Assembly (NCBI GenBank): GCA_900554895.1
Contig: USIX01000001.1
Location: forward strand, 1-55,541
From: an uncultured Megamonas sp.
GTDB lineage: Bacteria; Bacillota; Negativicutes; Selenomonadales; Selenomonadaceae
Length of the DNA stretch: 55,541 bases
Direction: 5' to 3'
The stretch's first letter is position 1, and the number at the start of each line of letters is the position of its first letter. A program made the position numbers and the translations under genes. Below, piece by piece: positions 35,709 to 46,858 of the stretch. A model generated the notes under the pieces. It worked only from the letters and a program-made list of their open reading frames with translations, did no database searches and was not told the DNA's origin.

Positions 35709-37385
35709 CTATTGCTGTTTTACTTTATATACACGCACTTCATATGAACGAAGCAATGTTTTTTCTCTGTTGCCGTAATTGGAAATTAAAAGCTGAGCGC
35801 CTTTTATTTCCGGTACTTTGTAACCGCGGATTTTAGCCGTTGTATTGGCAATGACGACTATGCGCTCCGATTTATCCTTCGCCGTGCGGGCATATGCGTA
35901 AATTCCCGGACTGTACGAAAGCAGTTCTTCATAATCGCCTTCAATAAGAGCCTTATGTTCATTTCGCAGTTTAATCACCGCTTTATAATAATTGAGTACG
36001 GATTTTTCATCCTGCAGTTCGCTTTCCACGTTAATTGAACCGTATTTATCATTGAGCGGCAGCCATGGTCTGCCAGTTGTAAAACCTGCATGTGAGCCAT
36101 TATTCCATGTCATCGGACTGCGGGCATTATCTCTACTGTTTTCCCAAATGCCTTTCATCGCTTCCTTCGGCAAAAGACCATCTTTAAGCGCCAATTCATA
36201 TTGTCCTATCGACGAAACATCCTTATACATTTTTATCGACGGCCATTTTACATTGGTCATGCCTAATTCCTGTCCTTCGTAAATAAACGGTGTTCCGCGC
36301 AAAGTAAGCAGAATTGTCGCAATAAATTTGGCTGCCAGTTCCGTATCAGTACCTTTCGGGAAGAAATAATTCACACAGCGCGGATGGTCATGATTTTCAA
36401 AATAATTCGCTACCCAGCCGTCTTCCTTCGTTGCTTCCTGATTAGCCGTAAACGGCGCTCTGATATCGATTAATTTCCACGGTTTGCGTTTATGCCAGGA
36501 AAAATCACCGTCAAAGCCTAAAATCATATGACTGAAATCGAACAGCATATCAAAGGCTCCGTTTTTGCCTATCCATTTACTAAAATCTTTTGCCGTTATA
36601 CCGTCTGTTTCAGCTACAGTGAATATATTAGGATATTTTGCAAAAACTTCTCGTTTCCATTCATACAGAAAATCAAGTATGCCTTCCTGACAGCTATCCG
36701 CTTTTACCACGCTGGCAAGCCCGTCCGGACCGTCCGCCGGCAAGTCCTCAAATACTGCAGGCTTTTTAATATATACGATGGCATCAATTCTGAAACCGCC
36801 AATTCCCTTATCCAGCCAGAAACGGCATACATCATAAAGAGCCTGACGAACCTGCGGATTTTCCCAGTTCAAATCGGGCTGACCTGCCGTAAAGGTATGC
36901 AGATAATACTGCCCCGTCTTTTCATCAAGCGTCCATGCCGGTCCGCCGAAAATACCGCGCCAGTTTGTAGGCGCACTGCCGTCCGGTTTGCCATCACGCC
37001 ATATATACCAGCTGCGCTTTGTATTATCTTTAGAACTTCTGGACTCTTCAAACCACTGATGTTTATCGGAGGTATGATTGAATACCAAATCCATCACGAT
37101 TTTAATATTGCGCTTGCCTGCCTCACTTATTAAATTTTCCATATCTGCCATGGTTCCATATTCAGGTGCTATTGCACAATAATCGGATATATCGTAACCG
37201 CTATCTACAAGCGGTGAAGGATAGATAGGACAAAGCCAGATTGCACCGACGCCTAAATTCTGCAAATAATCTAATTTACTGATAATTCCCGGTATATCAC
37301 CTATACCGTCACCATTACTGTCACAGAAAGATTTTGGATAAATCTGATAAATAATCGTTTTTTGCCACCATTTTAATACACCCAT
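35709..37385 (-). CDS. GH13 alpha-glucosidase (oligo-1,6-glucosidase-like)
   Basis: A 558-residue cytoplasmic alpha-amylase-superfamily hydrolase cutting alpha-glucosidic bonds in short oligosaccharides. The (beta/alpha)8 barrel starts KWWQKTIIYQIYPKSF; nucleophile Asp201 is in GGFRIDAIV, acid/base Glu259 in VAETDG and the third Asp333 in ENHDHPR. No signal peptide. Length and QPDLNWENPQVR fit subfamily 31-type alpha-glucosidases; dextran glucosidase or trehalose-6-phosphate hydrolase activity cannot be excluded. AAGGTG precedes the ATG. It is preceded by the ompH terminator, so it probably has its own weak promoter. Confidence 0.9.
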   Translation of the reverse strand: MGVLKWWQKTIIYQIYPKSFCDSNGDGIGDIPGIISKLDYLQNLGVGAIWLCPIYPSPLVDSGYDISDYCAIAPEYGTMADMENLISEAGKRNIKIVMDLVFNHTSDKHQWFEESRSSKDNTKRSWYIWRDGKPDGSAPTNWRGIFGGPAWTLDEKTGQYYLHTFTAGQPDLNWENPQVRQALYDVCRFWLDKGIGGFRIDAIVYIKKPAVFEDLPADGPDGLASVVKADSCQEGILDFLYEWKREVFAKYPNIFTVAETDGITAKDFSKWIGKNGAFDMLFDFSHMILGFDGDFSWHKRKPWKLIDIRAPFTANQEATKEDGWVANYFENHDHPRCVNYFFPKGTDTELAAKFIATILLTLRGTPFIYEGQELGMTNVKWPSIKMYKDVSSIGQYELALKDGLLPKEAMKGIWENSRDNARSPMTWNNGSHAGFTTGRPWLPLNDKYGSINVESELQDEKSVLNYYKAVIKLRNEHKALIEGDYEELLSYSPGIYAYARTAKDKSERIVVIANTTAKIRGYKVPEIKGAQLLISNYGNREKTLLRSYEVRVYKVKQQ

Positions 37386-37423
37386 GAAAACACCTTCTTG
37401 TCTTTTCCATTTTTAATAAAAAA

Positions 37424-37443
37424 GCAGGTACAAACGTACCTGC
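37424..37443 (-). terminator. Terminator of the OmpH-like gene
   Basis: Perfect 8-bp stem GCAGGTAC / GTACCTGC, loop GTTT on the minus strand, followed by six T. Confidence 0.88.
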
Positions 37444-37455
37444 ACTGTTTTTCAA

Positions 37456-37896
37456 TCACTTAAGAGCGTTCAAAACTTCTTCTGTAACATCAACAGATGT
37501 ATATAAAGCCACATCAGAGCTGATTATTACAGTATAACCATGCTGCTGAGCAACCTGCTGAATTGCATTATTAATTTTTTCCTGTACAGGTTTTACCAAA
37601 TCAATCTGTTTTTGTCTCAATTCCGTAGCAACACGAATACGAACCTTCTGGATTTCTTCCGGGTTCATCTTTTCATTAACAGACTGCTCAAAGTCCTTTT
37701 GTGCATCTTCCGATAATTTTGCCATGGACTGCTGAATGGATTTGCTTTCAGGAAGGTTAGCCAATACATACTGGTAATTGATGGTAGCTACAGAAGAAGT
37801 AGCTGACGGCTGATAAACTTCCGCAGCAGAAGCCGTCGAACCTATTCCTAATGCAAACAACGCAGAACAGATAATTGCTAAAAATTGCTTTTTCAT
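37456..37896 (-). CDS. OmpH/Skp-family periplasmic chaperone
   Basis: A 146-residue secreted protein with signal peptide (about 1-24, ending STASA) followed by a short Skp-like domain: strand ATINYQYVLANLP, a long charged helix pair rich in Lys/Glu/Gln (about 50-115), and the closing IISSDVALYTSVDVTEEVL. In diderms this family shepherds outer-membrane proteins, which supports an outer membrane here. AGGAGG precedes the ATG. Monocistronic, not next to bamA or lpxD in this window. Confidence 0.88.
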   Translation of the reverse strand: MKKQFLAIICSALFALGIGSTASAAEVYQPSATSSVATINYQYVLANLPESKSIQQSMAKLSEDAQKDFEQSVNEKMNPEEIQKVRIRVATELRQKQIDLVKPVQEKINNAIQQVAQQHGYTVIISSDVALYTSVDVTEEVLNALK

Positions 37897-38087
37897 AAGA
37901 TATCCTCCTAAAAAACATTAAGTCATTAGAGCTATTATATCATAAATAAATAAAAACCGTTATAGATTATTTATTATAATTAGATTAAAAATTTTAAAAA
38001 CCTGCCAACAGCCCGACAATTTGCCGTTTCTTGTTAGACTATAAAAAATATTAAAATATAGTATTATTATGAAAGGATTGATTATAT

Positions 38088-39260
38088 TTGAAAGAAGTTT
38101 TATGGTCTAAAGATTATATCCTAAATATAATAAATAATTTTTTATTGTTTATTATATTCTATATGCTGATGGTTTATACCACTTCATTTGCCATTTCCTC
38201 GTTAAACTGTACTGTAAGTGAAGCCGGTCTTGCTTCCGGAATATTCATCTTTGGAGCACTTATTTCCCGCTTATTGAGCGGCCGTTATCTTGATTTCATC
38301 GGACGCAAGAAACTGTTACTGTTTTCCGCCTGTCTATATTTAATAAGTACCGTAAGTTATCATTTTATTATAAACATGACATTTTTATTATTTTTACGTT
38401 TTATCCAGGGCTCTGCTTACGGTATGATGTCAACAGTAATCGCTACAGAAATAACTTCTATTATCCCTCAAAGCAGGCGCGGCGAAGGCATTGGGTACTT
38501 TACATTAAGCATCACACTCGGTTCAGCAATAGGACCATTTCTCGGCATTGTTCTGCCAAAGATAAATCCAGTTTATCCTTTATTTTTCTGTGATACGATT
38601 TCTCTGTTAATCGTATTCGTATCTTTCGTTACCAAAGTCCACAATGTAACTCCCGGATTTCGCCAGCGCATTGAAGTCAAATCATTACGCCTACGGACTT
38701 TTATTGAAACAACAGCTTTACCGATTTCCTTTATCGGTTTTTTAGGTGCAATCGGTTTTGCTTCCATTATGAGTTTTATCGGTACATACAGTGAAAACAT
38801 CAATTTAGTTTTTGCCGGCAGCATATTTTTTATCGCTTATTCTTTAGCCTGTCTTATTTTTCGCCCGTTTTTCGGTATTTTACTGGATAAATACGGTAAT
38901 CATGTCGTAATGTTCCCCGTTCTCTTTTCCATGATTGCCGGCTTTATACTTATAGCCATTGCTCATTCATCTTTTATCCTACTGCTCGGTGCCGTGCTTA
39001 TCGGTACAGGATATGGTTCCATTCCTTCAGCCGGTCAAGCTATTGCTGTTCAAAAAGTGAAACCGAATAGGTTCAGCCTTGCTACTTCCACTTTATATAT
39101 GTTTCTTGATGCCGGCAGCGGCGTAGGCCCTTACTTACTTGGAATGGTAGTACCAGTTTACGGGTTTCGTGCAATATATATCTGTGCAGCTCTACTTTCT
39201 GTAGTTGCCCTCATATTTTATTGCGCAACAATAACATTCAAACGTAAACATAATAAATAA
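38088..39260 (+). CDS. MFS transporter (drug/metabolite efflux type)
   Basis: A 390-residue, 12-helix major facilitator. GRYLDFIGRKKLLLFSACLYL is the loop 2-3 signature and RPFFGILLDKYGNHVVMFP its repeat in the C-terminal half. The sequence places it with DHA1-like efflux carriers; substrate unknown. The start is TTG (MKEVLWSKDY), with AAAGGA about 10 nt upstream, and no ATG precedes the first helix. Confidence 0.85.
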   Translation: MKEVLWSKDYILNIINNFLLFIIFYMLMVYTTSFAISSLNCTVSEAGLASGIFIFGALISRLLSGRYLDFIGRKKLLLFSACLYLISTVSYHFIINMTFLLFLRFIQGSAYGMMSTVIATEITSIIPQSRRGEGIGYFTLSITLGSAIGPFLGIVLPKINPVYPLFFCDTISLLIVFVSFVTKVHNVTPGFRQRIEVKSLRLRTFIETTALPISFIGFLGAIGFASIMSFIGTYSENINLVFAGSIFFIAYSLACLIFRPFFGILLDKYGNHVVMFPVLFSMIAGFILIAIAHSSFILLLGAVLIGTGYGSIPSAGQAIAVQKVKPNRFSLATSTLYMFLDAGSGVGPYLLGMVVPVYGFRAIYICAALLSVVALIFYCATITFKRKHNK

Positions 39261-39263
39261 TAT

Positions 39264-39295
39264 AAAAAATCCCGCAAAAATAATTTTGCGGGATT
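39264..39295 (-). terminator. Terminator of the lacI-DUF4867 transcript
   Basis: Stem AATCCCGCAAAA / TTTTGCGGGATT with 4-nt loop. On the minus strand it is followed by a T-run, so it mainly ends the minus-strand transcript; the MFS gene converges on it. Confidence 0.85.
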
Positions 39296-39334
39296 GCACT
39301 AGTACATAGTTTTATACATTACAGCCGTACTGAA

Positions 39335-39955
39335 TTATAATGTAGTATTTTCTCCGACCAAACCGATAAAGCCGCCGTCTTTATCAACACCGCTTTCAGC
39401 ATGTCCGATAAGCCATTTATTAGCAGCAAAAAGCAGCTGATTTTCACCTTTATTTTCTACCGGTTTTACTTTGAGCGGTAAATTCGTTCCTTTCGGCAGA
39501 ACCACACCGCAGCGGAATTCTTCATTATTTTCGCGGCAAGGCGCATAATGCAGTGTCGTTGCATACAGTTCTACAGCCGTTCCTTTCGGTACGAAAAACA
39601 GTTCGACATTTTTCGTTTCATACGTATTATTGCTGTAGTCAATATCTTGCTGACGGCCGAGCATCAATACCAAATCCGTTGCCGCAATGTCGATTTCCGA
39701 ACTACGGTGATATTCTACAGCATTTAATTTATTGTTATAACCGCTGCAGAAACCGAACTCCACTTCCATTCCGCCGAACACTTCATCCTGCATCTGTTTA
39801 TAAAGCGGCAGTTTTTCTAAAACCTCATCAGACGGTTCATACACAACACCTTCTTTTATTGGCTCTTTGGCAAGCATCGCCTGTACAAAATCCGCTGTAT
39901 CGATGTCCAAAACCCTGCCATACTGTTTAAATTCCTTGTCTGTTACACTCTTCAT
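39335..39955 (-). CDS. DUF4867-family protein of a sugar operon
   Basis: A 206-residue soluble protein I assign to DUF4867. Cupin-like features are visible: NAVEYHRSSEIDIAATDLVL (His and Glu) and VELFFVPKGTAVELYATTLHYAP (Glu and His), which could form a metal site as in sugar isomerases such as KduI or lyxose isomerase. Its function is not established. ATG at 39955 is chosen because GAGGTG is the Shine-Dalgarno and contains the earlier GTG. It lies 10 nt after lacI, so it is probably co-transcribed with the regulator of the sugar locus. Confidence 0.75.
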   Translation of the reverse strand: MKSVTDKEFKQYGRVLDIDTADFVQAMLAKEPIKEGVVYEPSDEVLEKLPLYKQMQDEVFGGMEVEFGFCSGYNNKLNAVEYHRSSEIDIAATDLVLMLGRQQDIDYSNNTYETKNVELFFVPKGTAVELYATTLHYAPCRENNEEFRCGVVLPKGTNLPLKVKPVENKGENQLLFAANKWLIGHAESGVDKDGGFIGLVGENTTL

Positions 39956-39965
39956 AACTTTCACC

Positions 39966-40982
39966 TCATAAGTTTTCTAAAATTTTTATTTCATTTTTCA
40001 TGATATGCTTCGTTTTATCCGGCTCAATACCGTTTACCAGATATTCAAATACTATCTGCATGGCACGCTGTCCCTGCCTGTACGGATGCTGATAAATAAC
40101 CGCTTTTATTACATGCTGTCTCATCATCTCCACCGTTGTCGGCACTGTATCAAAAGCCAAAATGGTAAGCTCGTCCTGTTTTCCCAGCGATAACACCGCT
40201 CTGCACGCACCGTACACTCCGGCAGCTACAATAAACAGCACATTTATTTCGGAATGTTTATTTAACATTTCCTTTGTTACATCATAAGAACATATATCAT
40301 CATCATTATTTTCACGAATATCTATTATTTTAAAGCTCTTGTTTTCTTTTATTTTATATTCAAATCCTGCCAAACGCTGTTTATGCCCAAGAACTTTTGA
40401 TGAACCCATAACAATGCCGATATTGGATTTTTGCGGAGCAATCATTTGAAGCAGAGCTCCTGCCGTTTCTCCTCCGTTCAAATAATCACTGCCTACATAA
40501 CAATGACGTTTCGTATTATCGATATCATTATTTATCGTTACCACAAAAATTCCATTGTCTACAAATTCATTTATCTCTTTGGCAATTACCTCATCATTCA
40601 CCGGATTAATAATAAGCGCATTTACTTTACTTTTAAGTTCTTCCATTATCTTATGTTGTGAAGAAACATCATACCCTCGCATATTGCGCCAAATAACTTC
40701 CAATCCGTAAATTTCATACTTTTCCGCTGCCAGTTTTATACCGCGGATGACCTCATCAAAAAACGGGTTGCCTTCTGATGAAAGCAGTACGCCAACCACC
40801 GGATGTTTTTTTCGGGCTGATAATGCTTTTCCGGCCGGATTTGGTTTATAGCCAAGTTGTTTCGCCATATTTAAAACCAACTCTTTCGTTTCTGGCTTAA
40901 CATTGCCACGGTCATTAATGACCCTGTCCACCGTTCCACGCGATACACCGCACAAATCGGCAATTTTCTTTATCGTTACCAT
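39966..40982 (-). CDS. LacI-family transcriptional regulator of the sugar locus
   Basis: A 338-residue repressor: the LacI helix-turn-helix is at residues 3-22 (TIKKIADLCGVSRGTVDRVIN), followed by the hinge NPAGKALSARKK and a periplasmic-binding-protein-like sugar domain (VVGVLLSSEGNPFFDEV). The ribose-binding-like fold suggests a pentose or sugar effector. The likely operators are TGTGCT-N2-RGCACA at 44268-44281 and 44550-44563. GGGGGAAG precedes the ATG. Confidence 0.9.
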   Translation of the reverse strand: MVTIKKIADLCGVSRGTVDRVINDRGNVKPETKELVLNMAKQLGYKPNPAGKALSARKKHPVVGVLLSSEGNPFFDEVIRGIKLAAEKYEIYGLEVIWRNMRGYDVSSQHKIMEELKSKVNALIINPVNDEVIAKEINEFVDNGIFVVTINNDIDNTKRHCYVGSDYLNGGETAGALLQMIAPQKSNIGIVMGSSKVLGHKQRLAGFEYKIKENKSFKIIDIRENNDDDICSYDVTKEMLNKHSEINVLFIVAAGVYGACRAVLSLGKQDELTILAFDTVPTTVEMMRQHVIKAVIYQHPYRQGQRAMQIVFEYLVNGIEPDKTKHIMKNEIKILENL

Positions 40983-41262
40983 CAATCTTCCCCCACAATG
41001 CTATAAACTTCTATTTTAATTGCCTTCATGAACATATTATCATAATAATACACTTTATTGTTATATGAAAATATTTTTATAAAAAACATTTTCGCTTATA
41101 CCCAATCAACGAAATTTTCAACTAACAACTAAAATAGAAAAAGGCTAAAAATTAAGGAAGATTTTACAAATATTCATTTTACTACTTATGTCAATGGCTG
41201 ATACATTCAATATGTACCAGCCATCAAATTGTGATTATAGCATTAAAGGGATTTTACATATA
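40983..41262. other. Non-coding gap between lacI and the sugar symporter gene
   Basis: No gene is seen in these 280 nt. An 11-bp hairpin with G-U on the minus strand (41196-41222, GGCTGGTACAT/ATGTATCAGCC) lies near the symporter stop but has no T-tract; it resembles a piece of the repeat in the cbiD leader. The lacI promoter must lie in the AT-rich part near 41030-41100 but no clear -35/-10 pair was found, and no copy of the TGTGCT operator is present. Confidence 0.5.
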
Positions 41263-42675
41263 TTAGCAGCCAATGTCTTTGAGTTTTTTACCTTCCATAA
41301 GGTTCTGTTCAATCTTTTCCAAAGTAACCCCCTTAGTTTCCGGCACATAACGAATTGTCAGATATACAAACAAAGCGTTTAAAAGTGCATATAACCAGAA
41401 AGTCATAGTAGAACCAAGTGTATCCAAAAGTGTTAAGAATGTAGCACCGATTAAAGTACAAGACAGCCAGTTTGTCATTGTAGAACAAGCTATACCGAAA
41501 TCACGGCTTTTAAGTGGCTGAATTTCCGAACATAAAATCCATACAACAGGACCTGCACCGAAACCAAAACCGATAATAGCTAATAAAACCATACCCGCGG
41601 ATAAATAAGGTATCCAGCTTGCAGTTGAGCCACTTTCAAGTCCAAAGAAACATACGCCGAGAACAAACAAGGATACTGCCATTATGGCAAAACATCTTTT
41701 CAGTGCCGGTTTACGACCGGATTTATCAACAGTGCCTACAGCAATAAACGTTGCAAGTACGAAAACAAGACCGTTTACAACCGTACCAATCATCTGTTCT
41801 TCTGTAGATGAGAAACCGGCAATGCTTAAAATTTTCGGAGAATAATACATAATAATGTTAAAACCTGTAAGTTGTTGCATGAACTGTAACAATACACCTA
41901 AAAATACTGCACGACGAACATTCTTGTTAGCTTTGAATAATTCCCAGCCAGCCTGTTTTACTTTTAAGTTTTCTTTAATATCATGCAATTCTTCTTTAGC
42001 AATTTCAATATTTGTATGCATAGTGCTCAGAACATCAGCAGAATCCTGATATCTGCCTTTGGATGCAAGCCAGCGCGGACTTTCCGGCAGAGCCAGTACA
42101 CAAAGAATAAGTAATACTGCCGGTATAGCAATTACCATGAGCATTGCACGCCAGTCACCCGTATAACTGAAATACGTATCAGATAAGAAAGCTACCAAAA
42201 TACCAACCGTAACCATCAGCTGATAACCAGAAATAATACTGCCGCGGGCATTTTTATCGGACATTTCAGCCAAATAAAGCGGAGCCGTATATGAAGCAAT
42301 ACCTACAGATAAACCTAAAACAAGACGGGCACCGATTAGCATTTCTACACTTGTTGCATTACCAGAACCCAAGCAGCCTACGATAAATAATGCTGCACCA
42401 ATCATCAATGATTTTTTACGACCAATGCCAGAAGATAATTTTGAAGCTACAATTGCACCAACAGCTGCACCGACCATCATAGAGCTTACAACCCATTCTT
42501 GAAGTCTGCTTGTAAGTTCCCATTCCTTAGCAATGAACGGCAATGCACCAGAAATAACGCCTTGGTCAAGACCGAAAAGCAAACCGGCCATACCTGCTAC
42601 CACAAATACGAAAATTCGTACGAACTTCACTTTTCCTGCTGAAGTTGTTTGAAAAGTCTCTTTTATATTTTCCAT
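41263..42675 (-). CDS. Sugar:H+ symporter, MFS sugar porter family (XylE/AraE/GalP-like)
   Basis: A 470-residue, 12-helix sugar porter. [17 protein letters not shown] (first helix), [61 protein letters not shown] and the final [13 protein letters not shown] are the PESPR/PETKG-type signatures. It imports a pentose or hexose with protons. GGGGGAG precedes the ATG. It starts 26 nt after xylB, so the pair forms one transcription unit. Confidence 0.93.
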   Translation of the reverse strand: MENIKETFQTTSAGKVKFVRIFVFVVAGMAGLLFGLDQGVISGALPFIAKEWELTSRLQEWVVSSMMVGAAVGAIVASKLSSGIGRKKSLMIGAALFIVGCLGSGNATSVEMLIGARLVLGLSVGIASYTAPLYLAEMSDKNARGSIISGYQLMVTVGILVAFLSDTYFSYTGDWRAMLMVIAIPAVLLILCVLALPESPRWLASKGRYQDSADVLSTMHTNIEIAKEELHDIKENLKVKQAGWELFKANKNVRRAVFLGVLLQFMQQLTGFNIIMYYSPKILSIAGFSSTEEQMIGTVVNGLVFVLATFIAVGTVDKSGRKPALKRCFAIMAVSLFVLGVCFFGLESGSTASWIPYLSAGMVLLAIIGFGFGAGPVVWILCSEIQPLKSRDFGIACSTMTNWLSCTLIGATFLTLLDTLGSTMTFWLYALLNALFVYLTIRYVPETKGVTLEKIEQNLMEGKKLKDIGC

Positions 42676-42701
42676 TTTTAACTCTCCCCCATCCGATTAA
42701 A

Positions 42702-44225
42702 TTATAATGCAGCTAAGTCTTCATAGCAGTCTTTTAACTGCATATATACCTTCTTATACAGTGCATGGCCTTTTTCATAATAATCATGTTCTTCCTTTAT
42801 CGGAGCGCAGCTCGTACCTGCCTTGATGAATTCATCACAAGCTGAAACCACATCTTTGAACATGCCTGCACCTACACCGGCCAGAATTGCCACGCCAAGA
42901 GCCGGGCCTTCTTCGGAGGTCAGTGTTTTAACTTCGCAGTTGAACATATCCGCAAGCATCTGGCGCCATACAGGACTTTTTCCGCCGCCGCCGCACGCCA
43001 TCATTTCAGCTACATTTACGCCCATGCCTTTTAAAATATCGTAGCAGTCGCTTAGTGAATAAGCTACGCCTTCCATAACGGCACGCATCATATTTTCTTT
43101 CGTATGAATAGCCGATAATCCGAAAAATACGCCTCTGGCATTCGGATTTAAATGCGGTGTACGTTCACCCATCAGATACGGCAGATACATGAGGCGGTCA
43201 CTGCCGCACGGAATTTTTGCCACTGCTTCATTCATTAATACATACGGGTCTTTGCCGAGTTTTTCCGCTTCCAGTTTATAATTATCAGCAATATTGTCGC
43301 GGAACCATTTTAATGACAAACCTGCCGCCAACGTAACACCCATTACGTGCCAGCAGCCCGGCACGGCACAACAAAAAGTATGTACTCTGCCTTCAGGGTC
43401 GATGCTCAGTTTATCCGTATGTGCAAATACAACACCGCTCGTACCAATTGTCGTAAAAGCTCTGCCGTCCTTTACAATACCTGTGCCGATTGCCGCCGCC
43501 GCATTGTCGCCTGCACCGCCTACTACGACAGTATCTGTCGTCAAGCCGGATTTTTGTGCAAATTCCGCACTGATATGACCGGTAACTTCCGGTGATTCAT
43601 AAACTTTTGCCAGCAGATTTTTATCTATATCGAGTTTTTCCAAAATTTCATCCGACCAGCAGCGGTTAGGAATGTCAAGAAGCTGCATACCGCTTGCATC
43701 GGAAACTTCCGTCGCATATTCACCTGTCATGCAAAAACGCACATAATCTTTCGGCAGTAAAATATGCGCACATTTAGCGTAATTTTCCGGTTCATTATTG
43801 CGTACCCATAAAATTTTGGCAGCCGTAAAACCGGTAAGTGCCGGATTTGCCGTAATTTCTATCAAACGTTTTGCACCGACTTTTTCCGTGATTTCCTCAC
43901 ATTCCTTCGCCGTGCGCTGGTCACACCATATAATTGAAGGGCGAATTACTTTATTGTCCTTGTCCAGCATAACAAGTCCGTGCATCTGTCCCGATAAGCC
44001 GACACCTTTAATATCTTTCGGGTCAACTTTTGATTTTGCAATTACCTGCTGAATTGTATGCAATGAAGCATTATACCAATCTTTTGGATTTTGTTCTGCC
44101 CAGCCGTTTTGCGGCTGATACAGCGGATACTCCTCACTTGCGGAAGCTATCGGCTGCATTGTTTCATTAAATAAAACCGTTTTTGTCGCCGATGTTCCGA
44201 TATCCAGTCCCAATAAATATTTCAT
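42702..44225 (-). CDS. xylB: Xylulokinase
   Basis: A 507-residue FGGY kinase phosphorylating D-xylulose to xylulose-5-phosphate. LLGLDIGTSATKTVLFN is the phosphate-1 motif, GLSGQMHGLVML the XylB-specific block, and GGAGDNAAAAIGTG holds the catalytic Asp; ACGGGGKSPVWRQMLADM is the adenosine motif. The MHGLV signature fits xylulokinase better than ribulokinase or fuculokinase. Transcribed toward the symporter, behind a promoter with a LacI-type operator. Confidence 0.93.
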   Translation of the reverse strand: MKYLLGLDIGTSATKTVLFNETMQPIASASEEYPLYQPQNGWAEQNPKDWYNASLHTIQQVIAKSKVDPKDIKGVGLSGQMHGLVMLDKDNKVIRPSIIWCDQRTAKECEEITEKVGAKRLIEITANPALTGFTAAKILWVRNNEPENYAKCAHILLPKDYVRFCMTGEYATEVSDASGMQLLDIPNRCWSDEILEKLDIDKNLLAKVYESPEVTGHISAEFAQKSGLTTDTVVVGGAGDNAAAAIGTGIVKDGRAFTTIGTSGVVFAHTDKLSIDPEGRVHTFCCAVPGCWHVMGVTLAAGLSLKWFRDNIADNYKLEAEKLGKDPYVLMNEAVAKIPCGSDRLMYLPYLMGERTPHLNPNARGVFFGLSAIHTKENMMRAVMEGVAYSLSDCYDILKGMGVNVAEMMACGGGGKSPVWRQMLADMFNCEVKTLTSEEGPALGVAILAGVGAGMFKDVVSACDEFIKAGTSCAPIKEEHDYYEKGHALYKKVYMQLKDCYEDLAAL

Positions 44226-44267
44226 CTATAAAACCGCCTTTCCAAAACACACTCTCATTCACAATTT

Positions 44268-44281
44268 TGTGCTCAAGCACA
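44268..44281. promoter_or_regulatory. LacI-type operator of xylB
   Basis: Perfect palindrome TGTGCT-CA-AGCACA, 12 nt downstream of the xylB -10 (as read on the minus strand), placed to block initiation or elongation. Confidence 0.78.
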
Positions 44282-44549
44282 TTTGTTATTTTTAATATAT
44301 CATCTTTGAATTTATCCGTCAATACTTATTTTTGATATTTTTCAGTTTTTTTCAAATTAAGCTTACTTCTTTTCATGTAATATGAAGCATCCCTATTTTA
44401 CAAGGTTTCCCATGATTTATATCATTGGACCTACTGAACTTGTATCGATTTTCACTCCATCTAATTTTAAAAAAACAGTTTGGAAAATTATTATAAATTT
44501 TAAGAAAAATTTTTATTGACAAAAGCATTGTCCGGTGTTATTCTTTAAT

Positions 44550-44563
44550 TGTGCTTAGGCACA
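44550..44563. promoter_or_regulatory. LacI-type operator of the isomerase gene
   Basis: TGTGCT-TA-GGCACA, one mismatch from a perfect palindrome, beginning 5 nt after the -10 of the isomerase promoter. Same design as the xylB operator, so both genes should answer to one repressor. Confidence 0.78.
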
Positions 44564-44613
44564 CAAATGAAAAGCAAACAATTAATCATGTATATAAAAA
44601 AGGAGAGTTTATC

Positions 44614-46101
<1,488 letters not shown>

Positions 46102-46117
46102 TTTGATATAAAACAGG

Positions 46118-46138
46118 GAGTGCCTTTTGAAGGCACTC
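46118..46138 (+). terminator. Hairpin after the isomerase gene
   Basis: Perfect 9-bp stem GAGTGCCTT / AAGGCACTC, loop TTG. The tail is only weakly T-rich, so read-through into the next gene is likely. Confidence 0.55.
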
Positions 46139-46170
46139 TCTTAAATTCATAAAAGAAGGGATAATTCCAT

Positions 46171-46737
46171 ATGATTATTACCATTGGACGCCAATACGGC
46201 GCCGGCGGACGCGAAGTAGCCGAAAAACTGGCAAAAGAACTGCAAATTCCGCTTTATGACAGAAAACTCGTCGCTTTTATTTCTGCTCACCTGGAAAAAG
46301 GCGTAAGCCTTGACGAACTCGATTTAACATATGAAAATCTGTACGGCAGCGTATCTCCGTATGAAACAATGTTCGGCGATTTAAACGTGGAAGACGACAA
46401 TTATCTTTTCACACCTCAGTCCAAAGCAATTCGCGCTTTGGCACAAAAAGGTTCCGGTATTTTTATCGGCCGCTGCACCAATTTCATTCTGAAAGACTGC
46501 GACAAAGCCTATCATTTCTTCATCGCGGCAGATGATGCTTACCGCCAGCAACGCGGCAATGAAGTTTATCATAAATCTTTAAAAGAACTGAAAAAAGAAG
46601 ATGCAAAGCGCGCTTCCTATTATAACTACTATACCGGACAGAACTGGGGCGACCCTGTTGACTACGATATGATTATCAACACCGGCAAATGCGGTATTGA
46701 TAAGGCTGTAAATATTATTTGCGACTATATAAAATAA
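46171..46737 (+). CDS. Cytidylate kinase-like family protein
   Basis: A 188-residue P-loop kinase-like protein. ITIGRQYGAGGREVAEKLAK is the modified P-loop of the cytidylate-kinase-like family, followed by PLYDRKLV and SGIFIGRCTNFIL. Relatives are common in anaerobes and their substrates are mostly unknown; this is not the housekeeping Cmk. It follows the isomerase by 69 nt across a weak hairpin and may share its transcript. Confidence 0.85.
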   Translation: MIITIGRQYGAGGREVAEKLAKELQIPLYDRKLVAFISAHLEKGVSLDELDLTYENLYGSVSPYETMFGDLNVEDDNYLFTPQSKAIRALAQKGSGIFIGRCTNFILKDCDKAYHFFIAADDAYRQQRGNEVYHKSLKELKKEDAKRASYYNYYTGQNWGDPVDYDMIINTGKCGIDKAVNIICDYIK

Positions 46738-46788
46738 CTTTATCAACAACTTCTTTCTTAACTAAAATACAACATTATCTTATCAAAC

Positions 46789-46821
46789 AGAAAAAGATGC
46801 AGTGATATACTGCATCTTTTT
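46789..46821. terminator. Bidirectional terminator
   Basis: Stem AAAAAGATGCAG / CTGCATCTTTTT with 7-nt loop and A/T tails on both sides, between the plus-strand kinase-like gene and the minus-strand small gene. Confidence 0.88.
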
Positions 46822-46858
46822 TCTTTATTTCTATATAAAACATCAAAAACTACTTAAT

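Larger units (their letters stand above)
44226..44613. promoter_or_regulatory. Divergent control region of the sugar locus
   Basis: Two divergent sigma-A promoters are seen. Toward xylB: TTGACG (44317-44322), 17 bp, TATATT (44294-44299). Toward the isomerase: TTGACA (44516-44521), 17 bp, TATTCT (44539-44544). Each is followed by a TGTGCT-type operator near the start of transcription. A further 5-4-5 dyad ATGAT-TTAT-ATCAT (44412-44425) lies midway and could serve another regulator. Confidence 0.8.

Noticed and set aside
36528..37133. 201-codon ORF antisense to the GH13 gene
   Set aside because: Shadow of the glucosidase reading frame; cysteine- and arginine-rich composition and no ribosome site.
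44412..44425. ATGAT-TTAT-ATCAT dyad as a catabolite (cre) site
   Set aside because: It does not fit the CcpA cre consensus with central CG; kept only as an unassigned dyad.
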